This document shows, in pieces, positions 14,805 to 23,920 of a stretch of 64,000 nucleotides of DNA. This stretch comes from JACDAN01 sp036554945. GTDB taxonomy: Bacteria; Actinomycetota; Thermoleophilia; Gaiellales; Gaiellaceae. Below the pieces are notes generated by a model. It had not been told where the DNA came from and ran no database searches. It saw only the letters and a program-made list of their open reading frames with translations. The position numbers and the translations under genes were made by a program. The DNA is taken from assembly GCA_036554945.1 (NCBI GenBank), contig DATBMH010000034.1:1-64000 (forward strand), written 5' to 3'. The number at the start of each line of letters is the position of its first letter. The stretch's first letter is position 1.

Positions 14805-15233
14805 CTACGTGACCTTGAACTGGTCGTCCAGCCCGGCCCACTCGTCGGGCAGCGGCGTCCCCTTCGACCGGTGCAGCGCGACCTTCAGCACCCCGAGCCC
14901 GAGCAGCGCGCACTTCAGCCGGATCGGCGTCAGCGGGATGCCGATCTCCTCCAGCAGCTCGTCCTTGGAAAGGTCGCCGACCTCCGTCGCCGTGCGACCC
15001 TGGACCATCTCCATCAGCATCGAGGTCGCCGCCTGGCTGATCGCGCATCCGCGGCCCGAGAACTTGACCTCCTCGATCGTCTCGCCGTCGTCCTCGAACG
15101 CGACGTAGATCGCGACCTCGTCCCCGCACAGCGGGTTCATGCCCTCGGCCTGCGCGTCGGCGTCCTCGATCACGCCGTGCCCGCGCGGGTTCTTGTAGTG
15201 GTCGAGGATGACCTCTCTGTACAGGTCTTCCAT
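14805..15233 (-). CDS. sufU: Fe-S assembly/sulfurtransferase protein SufU
   Basis: A 142-residue IscU-fold protein. The three conserved Cys appear in NPLCGD, GRGCAIS and RLKCALLG, and the family Asp follows the first Cys. The insertion between Cys two and three typical of SufU rather than IscU is present. SufU accepts persulfide sulfur from SufS, in Bacillus through a Zn site. It lies directly downstream of sufS and upstream of the Rieske gene on the same strand. Confidence 0.93.
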   Translation of the reverse strand: MEDLYREVILDHYKNPRGHGVIEDADAQAEGMNPLCGDEVAIYVAFEDDGETIEEVKFSGRGCAISQAATSMLMEMVQGRTATEVGDLSKDELLEEIGIPLTPIRLKCALLGLGVLKVALHRSKGTPLPDEWAGLDDQFKVT

Positions 15234-15243
15234 ACGGATGAGG

Positions 15244-16488
15244 CTAGCCGAAGACTTTTCGCGCGCGGAGCAGGCCGCCGTGGAGCCGGTCGATGTCCTC
15301 CTGCAGCGTGTAGAGGTAGAAGCTCGCCCGGTTCGTCGCCGACACGCCCAGCCGCGCCATCAGCGGCTGGCAGCAGTGGTGCCCCGCCCGGATCGCGACG
15401 CCCTCCCAGTCGAGCACCTGCGCGACGTCGTGCGGGTGGATTCCCTCCATGTTGAAGGAGACGATGCCCGCGCGCCGGTCCGGCGCAGGGCCGTAGAGCT
15501 GGATGCCGGAAACGTCGCCCAGCCGCTCCAGCGCGTACGCGACGAGATCGTGCTCGTGCTGCTCGATCGCCTCGAGGCCGACCTCCTCGAGGTAGTCGAC
15601 GGCCGCGCCGAAGCCGACGGCCTCGGCGATCGGCGCAGTGCCCGCCTCGAACTTATGCGGGAGGTCACCCCAGGTCGTCTCCTCGAACTGCACCTTCCGG
15701 ATCATGTGCCCGCCGAGGTTGAACGGCTCCATGGACTCGAGCAGCTCGCGCCGGCCCCAGAGGGCGCCGGCGCCGCTCGGGCCACACATCTTGTGCGCCG
15801 AGAACGCGAGGAAGTCGCAGCCGAGGGCCTGGACGTCGACCCGGCGATGCGGCGCGGCCTGCGCGGCGTCGACGACGGTGACCGCGCCGTGCTCGTGCGC
15901 CCACGCCGTCAGCTTCTCCACCGGGTTGACGGTGCCGAGCGCATTCGAGACGAGGTTCGCGGCGACGACCCTCAGCTTCCCGTCCCCCGCGAGCTCGTCG
16001 AGCCCGTCGAGGTCGAGCTCGCCGCTCTCCGTCAGGCGCACCATGCGGAACGACGCGCCGGTCCGCTTCGCGACGTACTGCCACGGGACGAAATTCGAGT
16101 GGTGCTCGAGCTCCGTGACGACGACGACGTCGCCGGGCCCCAGGGTCGCGAGCCCGTACGCGTACGCGACGAGGTTGATCGCCTCCGTCGCGTTCCGCGT
16201 GAAGATCAGCTCGCGCGAGGACGGCGCGTTGACGAACTTCGCGATCCGGTCGCGCGCCCCCTCGAACGCCTCGGTCGATCGCTCCGCCAGCGCGTAGACG
16301 CCGCGGTGGACGTTCCCGTACGACGTCTCGTAGAACTCGGTCATCGCGTCGAGGACCTGACGCGGCTTCTGCGAGGTGACGGCCGAGTCCAGGTAGGCGA
16401 GCGGCTTCCCGTTGATCTCCTGCTGGAGGATCGGGAACTCGGCGCGCAGCTTGCGCGCGTCGAGCTGCGGACGGGCCCCGACGGCCAT
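15244..16488 (-). CDS. sufS: Cysteine desulfurase SufS
   Basis: A 414-residue PLP enzyme of the class V aminotransferase fold that supplies sulfur for Fe-S clusters. Visible motifs are TRNATEAINLVAYA, the VTELEHHSNFVPWQ segment, VVDAAQAAPHRRVDVQ, and the PLP-lysine in FSAHKMCGPSG. The catalytic Cys lies in the HHCCQPLM loop, typical of SufS. The ATG at 16488 is 6 bases downstream of TACCAT, so it is likely leaderless; the longer frame upstream has no supporting signal. sufU follows 10 bases downstream. Confidence 0.95.
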   Translation of the reverse strand: MAVGARPQLDARKLRAEFPILQQEINGKPLAYLDSAVTSQKPRQVLDAMTEFYETSYGNVHRGVYALAERSTEAFEGARDRIAKFVNAPSSRELIFTRNATEAINLVAYAYGLATLGPGDVVVVTELEHHSNFVPWQYVAKRTGASFRMVRLTESGELDLDGLDELAGDGKLRVVAANLVSNALGTVNPVEKLTAWAHEHGAVTVVDAAQAAPHRRVDVQALGCDFLAFSAHKMCGPSGAGALWGRRELLESMEPFNLGGHMIRKVQFEETTWGDLPHKFEAGTAPIAEAVGFGAAVDYLEEVGLEAIEQHEHDLVAYALERLGDVSGIQLYGPAPDRRAGIVSFNMEGIHPHDVAQVLDWEGVAIRAGHHCCQPLMARLGVSATNRASFYLYTLQEDIDRLHGGLLRARKVFG

Positions 16489-16517
16489 GCGGCCATGGTA
16501 TCCCCGCAGTGCCGGGT

Positions 16518-17165
16518 CTAGGTCGGGCGCTCGAACCCTGCGACTCGCCAGAGCGGGCCGTCGTGCTCGTAGGTCAGCCGGACGCCCTCCCGCGGGGCGG
16601 CGCCGACGAGCTGCTCGGGCCGATGGACGAACGAGCGGTAGTCCATGCCGCGAAAGCCGAAAAACGCGTTGGCCGCGGTGGCCCCCGCGCGGGTCCACCA
16701 CGTACGGCGCGGGAAGCTGAACGCGAGGAGTCGCCGGGCGCGGGCGGCGGCGGCCTCGACGAGCTCCTCGCCGTCGGGGTAGCAGCAGACGACGCGGTGC
16801 ATGACGACGACGTCTGCGTCAGGCAGCTCCGCGGCAGCCTCTGTGAAATCGACGACCCGGCGCTCGACGCGGTCCTCGACGCCGGCATCCCGGGCGAGCG
16901 CCGCGGCGGTCGCGTCGTAGGACGACGAGAGCTCGACGGTGACGGCGCGCGCGGCGCCGGCCTTCAGCAGCTCGAGCCCGAGGGTGCCGTTCCCGCCGCC
17001 GACGTCCAGGACGGTCGCACCCTCGATCCCGTGGCGCACGGCGAAGCCGACGATCCGCCGCGCGTTCGCGTCCAGCCCGCGCCGCCGGTACGTCCGGGCG
17101 TCACGCCTTGCGACCTTCTCCGTGAAGAAATCGTCGTATCCCTGGCGTGAGCAGCAGCCGGACAT
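16518..17165 (-). CDS. Class I SAM-dependent methyltransferase
   Basis: A 215-residue methyltransferase with motif I TVLDVGGGNGTLGLEL near 51-66 and VVVMHRVVCCYPD as the motif IV region. The protein begins MSGCCSRQGYDDFFTEKVARRDARTYRRRG, a start shared with the magnesium-protoporphyrin O-methyltransferase-like group, though no chlorophyll genes are near. The C-terminal half carries a helix rich in aromatics (RRTWWTR). It lies 29 bases upstream of sufS on the same strand and diverges from the cytochrome gene at 17201. The substrate is unknown. Confidence 0.8.
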   Translation of the reverse strand: MSGCCSRQGYDDFFTEKVARRDARTYRRRGLDANARRIVGFAVRHGIEGATVLDVGGGNGTLGLELLKAGAARAVTVELSSSYDATAAALARDAGVEDRVERRVVDFTEAAAELPDADVVVMHRVVCCYPDGEELVEAAAARARRLLAFSFPRRTWWTRAGATAANAFFGFRGMDYRSFVHRPEQLVGAAPREGVRLTYEHDGPLWRVAGFERPT

Positions 17166-17188
17166 CGGGTCCGTCAGGGTAGCCCCAC

Positions 17189-17194
17189 TACTCT
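17189..17194 (+). promoter_or_regulatory. -10 element of a leaderless promoter
   Basis: TACTCT ends 6 bases before the GTG at 17201, so the RNA would begin at the start codon. The GGAGG just before GTG is too close to act as a normal SD. The same TANNNT-N6/7-start pattern is seen at many genes in this window. Confidence 0.45.
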
Positions 17195-17200
17195 TGGAGG

Positions 17201-18574
17201 GTGCGCGCCCGGATCGTGAGCCTCCTTGCGTTCGCCTGCCTCGCGGTCGTCTCCGGCTGCGGCGGCGGCGATTCGGGGCCCGAGTCCAGCCACCCGGGTG
17301 CGAAGGTCTTCGCCGACGCCGGGTGCGGCGGCTGCCACACGCTCGAGGCGGCGGGATCGAGCGGCAGCGTCGGCCCCGACCTCGACGACGCGAGCCCGTC
17401 GGTCGACCAGGTCGTCCGCAAGGTGAAGGTGGGCGGCGGCGGGATGCCGTCGTTCGAAGGGAGGCTCAGCGAGCAGGAGATCCGCGACGTCGCGAGCTTC
17501 GTCGCGGGCGAAAGCTCCGGGTCGGCCGCGCAGAAGATCGCCGCGATCAAGCCGTTCAAGCCGAACACCGAGCGGCTCGAAGGGTGCCTCGACGCCGACT
17601 GCCGGCGCCAGGCGTTCGGCAACGTCGCCTTTCGCGAGGGCCCCAAGCCGGCCCTGCAGCTCTTCGCGAAGCGGCTGAGCGAGGACGCGGTCGAGGCCGA
17701 CTGCCACCGCATCGCCCACACGATCGGCGCCGCGTCCCTGCAGCACTACGACGGCGACGTCGGCAAGGCGCTCTCCGAAGGGAACGGGATCTGCGCCTCG
17801 GGCTACTACCACGGGCTGCTCGAGTGGAAGCTCGCCGGCGTCCCGAAGGAGGAGGTCGCCCAGGTCGCGCGGACGGTCTGCGACCAGACGAAGAGCACCG
17901 CGAGCTCCTTCGTCTACTACCAGTGCGTCCACGGGCTCGGTCACGGCCTGATGCTCTACACCGTCTACGACCTGCCGGGCGCGCTGCGGCTCTGCCACCG
18001 GCTCGTCAGCGACTTCGACCGTGTCTCCTGCAGCGGCGGCGTGTTCATGGAGAACCAGCAGTCGTCCTACGGGATCACCTCGCCGTGGCTGCGGAAGGAC
18101 GACCTGCTCTATCCGTGCGGGATCGTCTCCCGCTCGGACAAGACGTACTGCTACCTGCTCGTCACGTCGCAGATCCTCCCGCGCGTCGGCTGGGACTGGA
18201 AGAAGACCGCGGACTGGTGCCGGCGGAGCGAGAAGGACTTCGTCCACCTGTGCTTCCAGTCGTACGGCCGGGACGCGTCCGGGAACTCGCGGCAGGACCC
18301 GGCGAAGGCGCGGGCGCTCTGCGCCAACGCCGGCAGCGGCGAGCAGGAGTGCATCTTCGGCGCGGTCCGCGACATCCTGAACACGGATCCCGAGGATCTC
18401 GACGCGGCCCGCCTCTGTGAGCTCGCTCGGCCGGCCGATCGCTCGCACTGCGCGTACGGAATCGGCTCGATCGTCGCGGTGAAGCACACGGACCCCGATG
18501 CGAAGCGCGCAGACTGCCGGCGGTTCCTCCGGGGCCGGTACCTCGCGGACTGCCTCCGCGGCGCGAACGTCTAG
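17201..18574 (+). CDS. Lipoprotein cytochrome c fused to a Cys/His-rich domain
   Basis: A 457-residue exported protein. A signal peptide ending in the lipobox VSGC puts the mature N-terminus on a lipid anchor. Residues about 30-115 form a class I cytochrome c domain with the haem site CGGCH and a distal Met in GGGMPSF. The remaining 340 residues are an unusual region with roughly 25 cysteines and repeated small motifs such as CHRIAHTIG, GYYHGLLE, CVHGLGHGL and CSGGVFME. I do not recognise this domain; paired Cys and His suggest metal or multihaem-like binding without CXXCH, or many disulfides. DipZ, a disulfide/thiol exporter, is encoded convergently next door and shares the CTAG stop. Confidence 0.8.
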   Translation: MRARIVSLLAFACLAVVSGCGGGDSGPESSHPGAKVFADAGCGGCHTLEAAGSSGSVGPDLDDASPSVDQVVRKVKVGGGGMPSFEGRLSEQEIRDVASFVAGESSGSAAQKIAAIKPFKPNTERLEGCLDADCRRQAFGNVAFREGPKPALQLFAKRLSEDAVEADCHRIAHTIGAASLQHYDGDVGKALSEGNGICASGYYHGLLEWKLAGVPKEEVAQVARTVCDQTKSTASSFVYYQCVHGLGHGLMLYTVYDLPGALRLCHRLVSDFDRVSCSGGVFMENQQSSYGITSPWLRKDDLLYPCGIVSRSDKTYCYLLVTSQILPRVGWDWKKTADWCRRSEKDFVHLCFQSYGRDASGNSRQDPAKARALCANAGSGEQECIFGAVRDILNTDPEDLDAARLCELARPADRSHCAYGIGSIVAVKHTDPDAKRADCRRFLRGRYLADCLRGANV

Positions 18575-20193
18575 CCGAAGGTGAAGGCGTACGCGGAGAG
18601 GCCCGGCTCGAAGCGCAGCTCGAGCAGACCCTCCGTCAGCTCCGGGAGGCGCAGCAGGTTGTAGAGCCGCGGCTCGCCGCCCACGGCCACAGTCCGCTGC
18701 CGGCGGCCGTCGAGCAGCACCTCCACCCGCCCGCTGCCGCCCAGGACGAGGTTGACCTCGCGCGCCAGGAACTGCAGGCGCAGCCTCGCGTCCTTGCCGG
18801 TCACGATCCGCTCGGGCTCCACACGCACACGACCGCCGTATGCGAGCTGGTCCGGGGCCAGGAACGGCGGGATGCGATAGGTCGCCTCCCGGTTCGCGAC
18901 GACGCGGCTTCCGACGAAGCGATCGAGCCGCTCGTACCCCAGATAGGACTCCGGCGTCGTTCGAACCGTCGGGGTCCGGTCCGCCACGGCCTCGGCCTGG
19001 TCGTGCACGCCCGAGCCGAGGTACCGCCGGATCAGCCGTTCGGTCTCGTCGTACTCGCCCTCGCCGTAGTGGTAGTACCGGACCCGACCGGTGCGGTCGA
19101 TGAGGTACTTGGCCGGCCAGTACTGGTTCGCGTACGCCGTCCACGTGGCGAAGTCGTTGTCCAGCGCCACGGGATAGCGGATGCCGAGCTTGCGGACGGC
19201 CGCGCGGACGTTGCCGGGCTCGCGCTCGAACGCGAACTCCGGGGCGTGCACGCCCACGATCGTCAGCCCGTCGTCGCGGTAGGACTCGTCCCAGGACTTC
19301 AGGTGCGGAAGCGTCCTCAGGCAGTTGATGCACGAGTAGGTCCAGAAGTCGATCAGGACGACACGGCCGCGCAGCTCCGAGAGGCTCAGCGGCCCGGTGT
19401 TGATCCACTCCGCGATTCCCTGGAGCTCGGGCGCCGCCGGCGCGGTGCCGTCGGCCGCGAGCGCCGGCTGCTCGCCGGTCCGGCGCAGCTTCGCCAGCTC
19501 GCGGCGGGCGACCGAGCTCCGCTCGACGCGGCCCTGAAGCGCCTCCGTGTAGCCGGGGACGGCGGTGGTGAACCCCTGGTCGACGCCGAGGGCGATCGCG
19601 ATTGCCGACACGCCGATGACGGCGCCTGCGACGCGCCGGGTGCCCTCGGCGTGCCGGCGCAGGAGCCCGCTCCCCTGGGCCAGACGCCGGCTGCCGACTG
19701 CGATCGCGAACATCGGCAGCGCCGCCCCGGACGCGTACGCCAGCGCGACGAAGAACGTCTCGAGGCCGCCGCCGCCGGTGGCCGAGAGCGCGGTGACGGC
19801 GGCGAGGACCGGCCCGGCGCAGGGGACGAAGACCAGGCCGAGGCTGGCCCCGAGGACGACCCCGCCGGCCTCGGTGCGCGGGCGCATCCGCCCGAGCCGA
19901 AGCAGCGGCCGCTCCACGAGCGCGGCGAAGCCGGGAACGAGCAGCGTCGCCGCCAGCACGAGCAGCAGCACGATCGCGAGATTTCGGAGCGTGTCCTGCG
20001 GCAGGCCGAGCGAGTCGAGCAGCGAGGCGCCGATGACCGTGAAGACGCTGAAGCTGCCGACGAGCCCGAGGATGATCGCGTAGGGACGGCGTCCGGAGGC
20101 GCCGCCCGCAAGCAGGATCGGCAGCACGGGCAGGACGCACGGCGAGATCGCCGTGATCAGCCCTGCCAGGAACGCGATCCCGAGGAGGACCAC
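18571..20193 (-). CDS. DipZ-like CcdA/thioredoxin fusion protein
   Basis: A 540-residue membrane protein. Residues 1-220 form a CcdA/DsbD-type transmembrane module with the reactive Cys in AISPCVLPVLP and VFVPCAGPVLA. Residues about 250-410 form an extracytoplasmic thioredoxin-like domain with the active site SCINCL and the cis-Pro region, and the last 110 residues form the beta-sandwich typical of mycobacterial DipZ. It would pass electrons from cytosolic thioredoxin to extracellular proteins, for example during cytochrome c maturation. The GTG start is 6 bases after TACCCT, so leaderless. The stop overlaps that of the cytochrome gene. Confidence 0.92.
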   Translation of the reverse strand: MVLLGIAFLAGLITAISPCVLPVLPILLAGGASGRRPYAIILGLVGSFSVFTVIGASLLDSLGLPQDTLRNLAIVLLLVLAATLLVPGFAALVERPLLRLGRMRPRTEAGGVVLGASLGLVFVPCAGPVLAAVTALSATGGGGLETFFVALAYASGAALPMFAIAVGSRRLAQGSGLLRRHAEGTRRVAGAVIGVSAIAIALGVDQGFTTAVPGYTEALQGRVERSSVARRELAKLRRTGEQPALAADGTAPAAPELQGIAEWINTGPLSLSELRGRVVLIDFWTYSCINCLRTLPHLKSWDESYRDDGLTIVGVHAPEFAFEREPGNVRAAVRKLGIRYPVALDNDFATWTAYANQYWPAKYLIDRTGRVRYYHYGEGEYDETERLIRRYLGSGVHDQAEAVADRTPTVRTTPESYLGYERLDRFVGSRVVANREATYRIPPFLAPDQLAYGGRVRVEPERIVTGKDARLRLQFLAREVNLVLGGSGRVEVLLDGRRQRTVAVGGEPRLYNLLRLPELTEGLLELRFEPGLSAYAFTFG

Positions 20194-20228
20194 GGGCTCA
20201 GGGTAGGACGCGGCCGATTACGCGGGCC

Positions 20229-21413
20229 TTAAGCCTGCGGGATGCGCGCTTCGAGCGCCTCGCCGAGCGCCTCGCGCACCGGCTCGAGCTCGACGCGGTC
20301 GAGCACGTCCGTGAAGAACCCGCGGACGATCAGGCGTTCGGCCTCGCCGCGGGAGAGGCCGCGGGCCATGAGGTAGAAGAGCTGGTCGCGGTCGACCTGA
20401 CCGACCGTGGCGCCGTGCGTGCAGCGAACGTCGTTCGCGAGGATCTCGAGCCCGGGGATCGGGACCGCGTGCGTCGTCGGCGAGAGCATCAGGTTCCGGT
20501 TCTCCTGGTACGCGTTCGTCCGCTGCGCGTCCTTCTCGACGCGGATCATCCCGCGCCACACGGCCGTGGCCTTGTCGCGGAGCGCGCCCTTGAACGCGAA
20601 GTCGGACGTCGTGCTCGGCGCCGAGTGGAGCTGGTACGTGTCGTAGTCGAGGTGCTGCTCGCCGTCGGCGAAGTACGCGCCGGTCACCCGCGAGGTCGCT
20701 CCAGGGCCGGTCAGGTCGTTCTGGATCCAGACCTTGCCGCGGCGCGAGCCGAAGCCGCCCGCGACCCAGTCCAGCTCGGCGTCGCGCCCGACGCGCGCGT
20801 GGTGGGACGCGAAGTGCCATGTCTCGCGCGAGAGGTTCTGGATCGAGACGTACTCGAGCTTCGCGGCCTGCTCGACGAAGAGCTCGGTGACGACGTTCGT
20901 GTAGCCGTTCAGCTCGTCCGACGCCGAGGCGTAGTCCTCGATCAGCGAGAAGCGGCTCTCGGGCTCGGCGACCACGAGCAGCCGGAAGAAGAGCGCGCCG
21001 CCCTCGGCGGAGTTGACGATCTGGACCGCCAGCGGCTGCTCGAGCTCGACGCCCTTCGGGACCACGACGAGCAGGCCGTGCTCCCAGACGGCCGCATTGT
21101 GCGCGGCGAACTTCTCGTCGGCGCCGACGAGCTGGCCGAGGCGCTCGTGGTCGGTGAACGCCGCGAACGTGATGCGCTCGTCCGGCGAGCGCACGATCGA
21201 GATCCCGCCCTCACGGACCACGGCGAGACCGGCCACGTCCACGTCCAACATCGTCTCCGGCAGCCCCGTCTCGGTGCCTGGCACCGGGACACGGCCGTCG
21301 CGGACGAACGACTCCGGGTCGAAGCCGCGCAGGTCCGTGAAGCGCCAGTGCTCGTCGGTCGTCGACGGCATCGGCAGCTCGGTGTAGCGCGTCGCGGCCG
21401 CTTCTCTATCCAC
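20229..21413 (-). CDS. sufD: Fe-S assembly scaffold subunit SufD
   Basis: A 394-residue SufD protein that forms the SufBC2D scaffold. The N-terminal WRFTDLRGF motif and the beta-helix core are visible, as is the conserved C-terminal block RCTHGATVGQVDRDQLFYLMARGLS with the functional Cys and His. The GTG start at 21413 overlaps the preceding VOC gene by 8 bases, so translation is coupled. In most suf operons sufD follows sufB directly; here two VOC-family genes separate them. Confidence 0.95.
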   Translation of the reverse strand: MDREAAATRYTELPMPSTTDEHWRFTDLRGFDPESFVRDGRVPVPGTETGLPETMLDVDVAGLAVVREGGISIVRSPDERITFAAFTDHERLGQLVGADEKFAAHNAAVWEHGLLVVVPKGVELEQPLAVQIVNSAEGGALFFRLLVVAEPESRFSLIEDYASASDELNGYTNVVTELFVEQAAKLEYVSIQNLSRETWHFASHHARVGRDAELDWVAGGFGSRRGKVWIQNDLTGPGATSRVTGAYFADGEQHLDYDTYQLHSAPSTTSDFAFKGALRDKATAVWRGMIRVEKDAQRTNAYQENRNLMLSPTTHAVPIPGLEILANDVRCTHGATVGQVDRDQLFYLMARGLSRGEAERLIVRGFFTDVLDRVELEPVREALGEALEARIPQA

Positions 21414-21762
21414 GAGGCTTGTACCTCCGGTGGAGGATCAGGACGTTTCCGTCGGGATCTTTCACGAAGCCCATGTGGCAGACCCCGCTGTCCTCGATGC
21501 CGATCACCTCGGCGCCGTGGCTGCGAGCCTCCTCGACCGCGGCTTCGACGTCCTCGACGCGGAGCCCGATCCCGGCGGAGTTGGGCCGAAACGGCTCGCC
21601 GTCGGCCTCGGGATTCCAGAACGAGAGCGTGACGTTCGGGGTCTCGACCTCTCCTTCCGTGAACTCGCTCGCCTGCAGCCCGAGCACGTCGCTGTACCAG
21701 GCGGCGGCGCGAGCGATGTCCCGCGTCGGGACCGACACGAAGTCCACCTGCTCGACGCGCAT
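21406..21762 (-). CDS. VOC/glyoxalase-fold protein, single domain
   Basis: A 118-residue protein of the vicinal oxygen chelate fold, with the beta-alpha-beta-beta-beta repeats DFVSVPTRDIARAAAWYSDVLG and IGIEDSGVCHMGFVKDPDGN. The classical metal ligand positions are partly kept (His and Glu in the last strands, LILHRRY). The ATG overlaps the upstream stop (TAATG), and the 3' end overlaps sufD. It closely resembles the last domain of the upstream protein, suggesting duplication. The function is unknown; the position inside sufCBD implies co-expression with Fe-S assembly. Confidence 0.85.
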   Translation of the reverse strand: MRVEQVDFVSVPTRDIARAAAWYSDVLGLQASEFTEGEVETPNVTLSFWNPEADGEPFRPNSAGIGLRVEDVEAAVEEARSHGAEVIGIEDSGVCHMGFVKDPDGNVLILHRRYKPRG

Positions 21763-22505
21763 TACGGCGTCGAGCCGTCGCTGTACGGCGCGTAGCGGTG
21801 GTGGAGCAGCAATGCGTTCCCGTCCGGATCCGTGAAGAACGCCATGTGGCAGACGCCCGAATCGTAGGGCTCGTCGAGCTCGAACTTCACGCCTTCGCCG
21901 CGGAGCCGGTCCATCGACGTGGCGACGTCCGGGACGCGGAAGGCGACGGAGAACCGGGGCGTGTGCTCGGTCTCGTGGCGCTGCTCCGGCGTGCTCAGGA
22001 CGACGCCGACGTTGTCGCCGGCGAACTCCGGCCACTCGTCGCTGGAGAGCTCGTTCCTTGCCAGCCCGAGCCGGCCGCCGTAGAACTCCGAGCCCCGCCC
22101 GCGGTCTGTGACCGAGACGCCGACGAAGTCCGTCCGCTGGATGTCGCCGGACTCCGGCTCCCACGTGTCGACCGGCGCGTACCGCCGGTGCAGCAGGAGC
22201 GGGTTGCCGTCCGGGTCGGCGAAGGGCGCCCCGTTGCAGACGCCCGAGTCGAACGTGTCCATCCCGAACTCGACGCCGTCGCCCTCCAGCCGCTCGCGCG
22301 CGGCGTCGACGTCGTCGACGCGCAGCGCCAGCGCCCCGCCGAAGGTCGACAGGGCGACCGTCAGGTTGCCGGTCTCGTACTCGACCCACCGGTCGCCCGA
22401 GCCGGGGTTGCGCATGAGGCCGAGCGTGCCGCCGTAGAACTCGCCCGCCCGCTTCAGATCGCTGACGGGCTGGGCGATGAAGTCGACGTGCCCGACGTGG
22501 ATCAA
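21762..22505 (-). CDS. VOC-fold protein with two VOC domains
   Basis: A 247-residue protein with two VOC domains, about residues 1-115 and 125-247. Each has a FYGGxLGL helix-strand start and an ending of the form SGVC...DPDGNxLLLHxRYAP. The start is assigned to TTG 22505, which overlaps the sufB stop (TTGA), matching the coupling style of this genome. Together with the downstream single-domain gene, three related VOC units sit between sufB and sufD. VOC proteins include dioxygenases, glyoxalases and drug-binding proteins; no specific catalytic signature identifies this one. Confidence 0.83.
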   Translation of the reverse strand: MIHVGHVDFIAQPVSDLKRAGEFYGGTLGLMRNPGSGDRWVEYETGNLTVALSTFGGALALRVDDVDAARERLEGDGVEFGMDTFDSGVCNGAPFADPDGNPLLLHRRYAPVDTWEPESGDIQRTDFVGVSVTDRGRGSEFYGGRLGLARNELSSDEWPEFAGDNVGVVLSTPEQRHETEHTPRFSVAFRVPDVATSMDRLRGEGVKFELDEPYDSGVCHMAFFTDPDGNALLLHHRYAPYSDGSTP

Positions 22506-23920
22506 CCGACGGAGCCTTCCATCTGGAGCTGGATCAGCCGGTTCATCTCGACTGCGTACTCCAGAGGAAGCTCTTTCGTGATCGGCTCGACGAAGCCGGA
22601 CACGATCATCGCCGAGGCCTCCGCCTCGGAGAGGCCGCGGCTCATCAGATAGAAGAGCTGCTCCTCGCCGATCTTGGACACCGTCGCCTCGTGGCCGATG
22701 TCGACGTTGTCCTCGTCGATCTTCATGTACGGGTAGGTGTCCGACCGAGACGCCTCGTCGAGGATCAGCGCGTCGCACACGACCTTCGACTTCGAGCCGG
22801 TCGCACCCTTCGCGACCTCGAGCAGGCCCCGGTAGCCGGCGCGCCCGCCGTTCTTGGAGATCGACTTGGAGGTGATCACCGACGACGTGTGCGGTGCGAC
22901 GTGGACGGCCTTTCCGCCCGCGTCCTGGTGCTGCCCCTCGCCGGCGAACGCGATCGAGAGCACCTCGCCGTGGGCGCCCTCGCCCATCAGCCAGATCGCC
23001 GGGTACTTCATCGTCAGCTTCGAGCCGAGGTTCCCGTCGACCCACTCCATCGTGGCGTTCTCGTAGGCGACCGCGCGCTTGGTGACCAGGTTGTAGACGT
23101 TGGTCGACCAGTTCTGGATCGTCGTGTAGCGGCAGCGGCCGCCGTTCTTGACGATGATCTCGACGACCGCCGAGTGCAGCGAGTCGCGCGAGTAGATCGG
23201 CGCCGTGCAGCCCTCGACGTAGTGCACGAACGCGCCCTCGTCGACGATGATCAGCGTCCGCTCGAACTGGCCCATCGCCTCCGCGTTGATCCGGAAGTAG
23301 GCCTGGAGCGGCATCTCGACGTGGACGCCCGGCGGCACGTAGATGAACGAGCCGCCCGACCAGACGGCCGAGTTCAGCGCGGCGAACTTGTTGTCGTTCT
23401 GCGGGATGACGGTCCCGAAGTACTGCTTGACGACGTCCTCGTGCTCGCGGAGCCCGGAGTCCATGTCCAGGAAGAGCACGCCCTGCGCCTCGAGATCCTC
23501 TTTGAGCTTGTGGTAGACGACCTCGCTCTCGTACTGGGCGCCGACGCCGGCGAGGAACTTCCGCTCGGCCTCGGGGATGCCGAGGCGGTCCCAGGTGTCC
23601 TTGATGTCCGGCGGCAGGTCCTCCCACGACTTCGCCTGCTTCTCGGTCGGCCGGATGTAGTAGTGGATCGAGTCGAAGTCGATCTCGTTCAGGTTGCCGC
23701 CCCACTGCGGCATCGGCCGCGCCTCGAAGTACTCGAGGGAGCGCAGACGGTAGTCGCGCATCCACTGCGGCTCGTTCTTGTGCTCGGAGATCGCCGCGAC
23801 GATCTCGCGCGAGAGCCCCGGCTCGGCCTTGTAGAAGTAGTCCTCGGGGACGTGGAAGCCGTACTTGTAGTCGCTGCCGATCTCGGCGACGACCTTGGTC
23901 TCGTTCTCGGTGACCGCCAA
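22502..23920 (-). CDS. sufB: Fe-S assembly scaffold subunit SufB
   Basis: A 472-residue SufB, core of the SufBC2D scaffold on which clusters are built. Conserved blocks seen are DYKYGFHVPEDYFYKAEPGL at the N-terminus, HYVEGCTAPIYSRDSLHSAVVEI with a conserved Cys, and EATVSKIGEEQLFYLMSRGLS with the catalytic Glu region. No intein interrupts it, unlike some mycobacterial SufB. It starts with TTG directly after the sufC stop (TAGTTG) with AGGTGAG upstream. Confidence 0.95.
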   Translation of the reverse strand: MAVTENETKVVAEIGSDYKYGFHVPEDYFYKAEPGLSREIVAAISEHKNEPQWMRDYRLRSLEYFEARPMPQWGGNLNEIDFDSIHYYIRPTEKQAKSWEDLPPDIKDTWDRLGIPEAERKFLAGVGAQYESEVVYHKLKEDLEAQGVLFLDMDSGLREHEDVVKQYFGTVIPQNDNKFAALNSAVWSGGSFIYVPPGVHVEMPLQAYFRINAEAMGQFERTLIIVDEGAFVHYVEGCTAPIYSRDSLHSAVVEIIVKNGGRCRYTTIQNWSTNVYNLVTKRAVAYENATMEWVDGNLGSKLTMKYPAIWLMGEGAHGEVLSIAFAGEGQHQDAGGKAVHVAPHTSSVITSKSISKNGGRAGYRGLLEVAKGATGSKSKVVCDALILDEASRSDTYPYMKIDEDNVDIGHEATVSKIGEEQLFYLMSRGLSEAEASAMIVSGFVEPITKELPLEYAVEMNRLIQLQMEGSVG

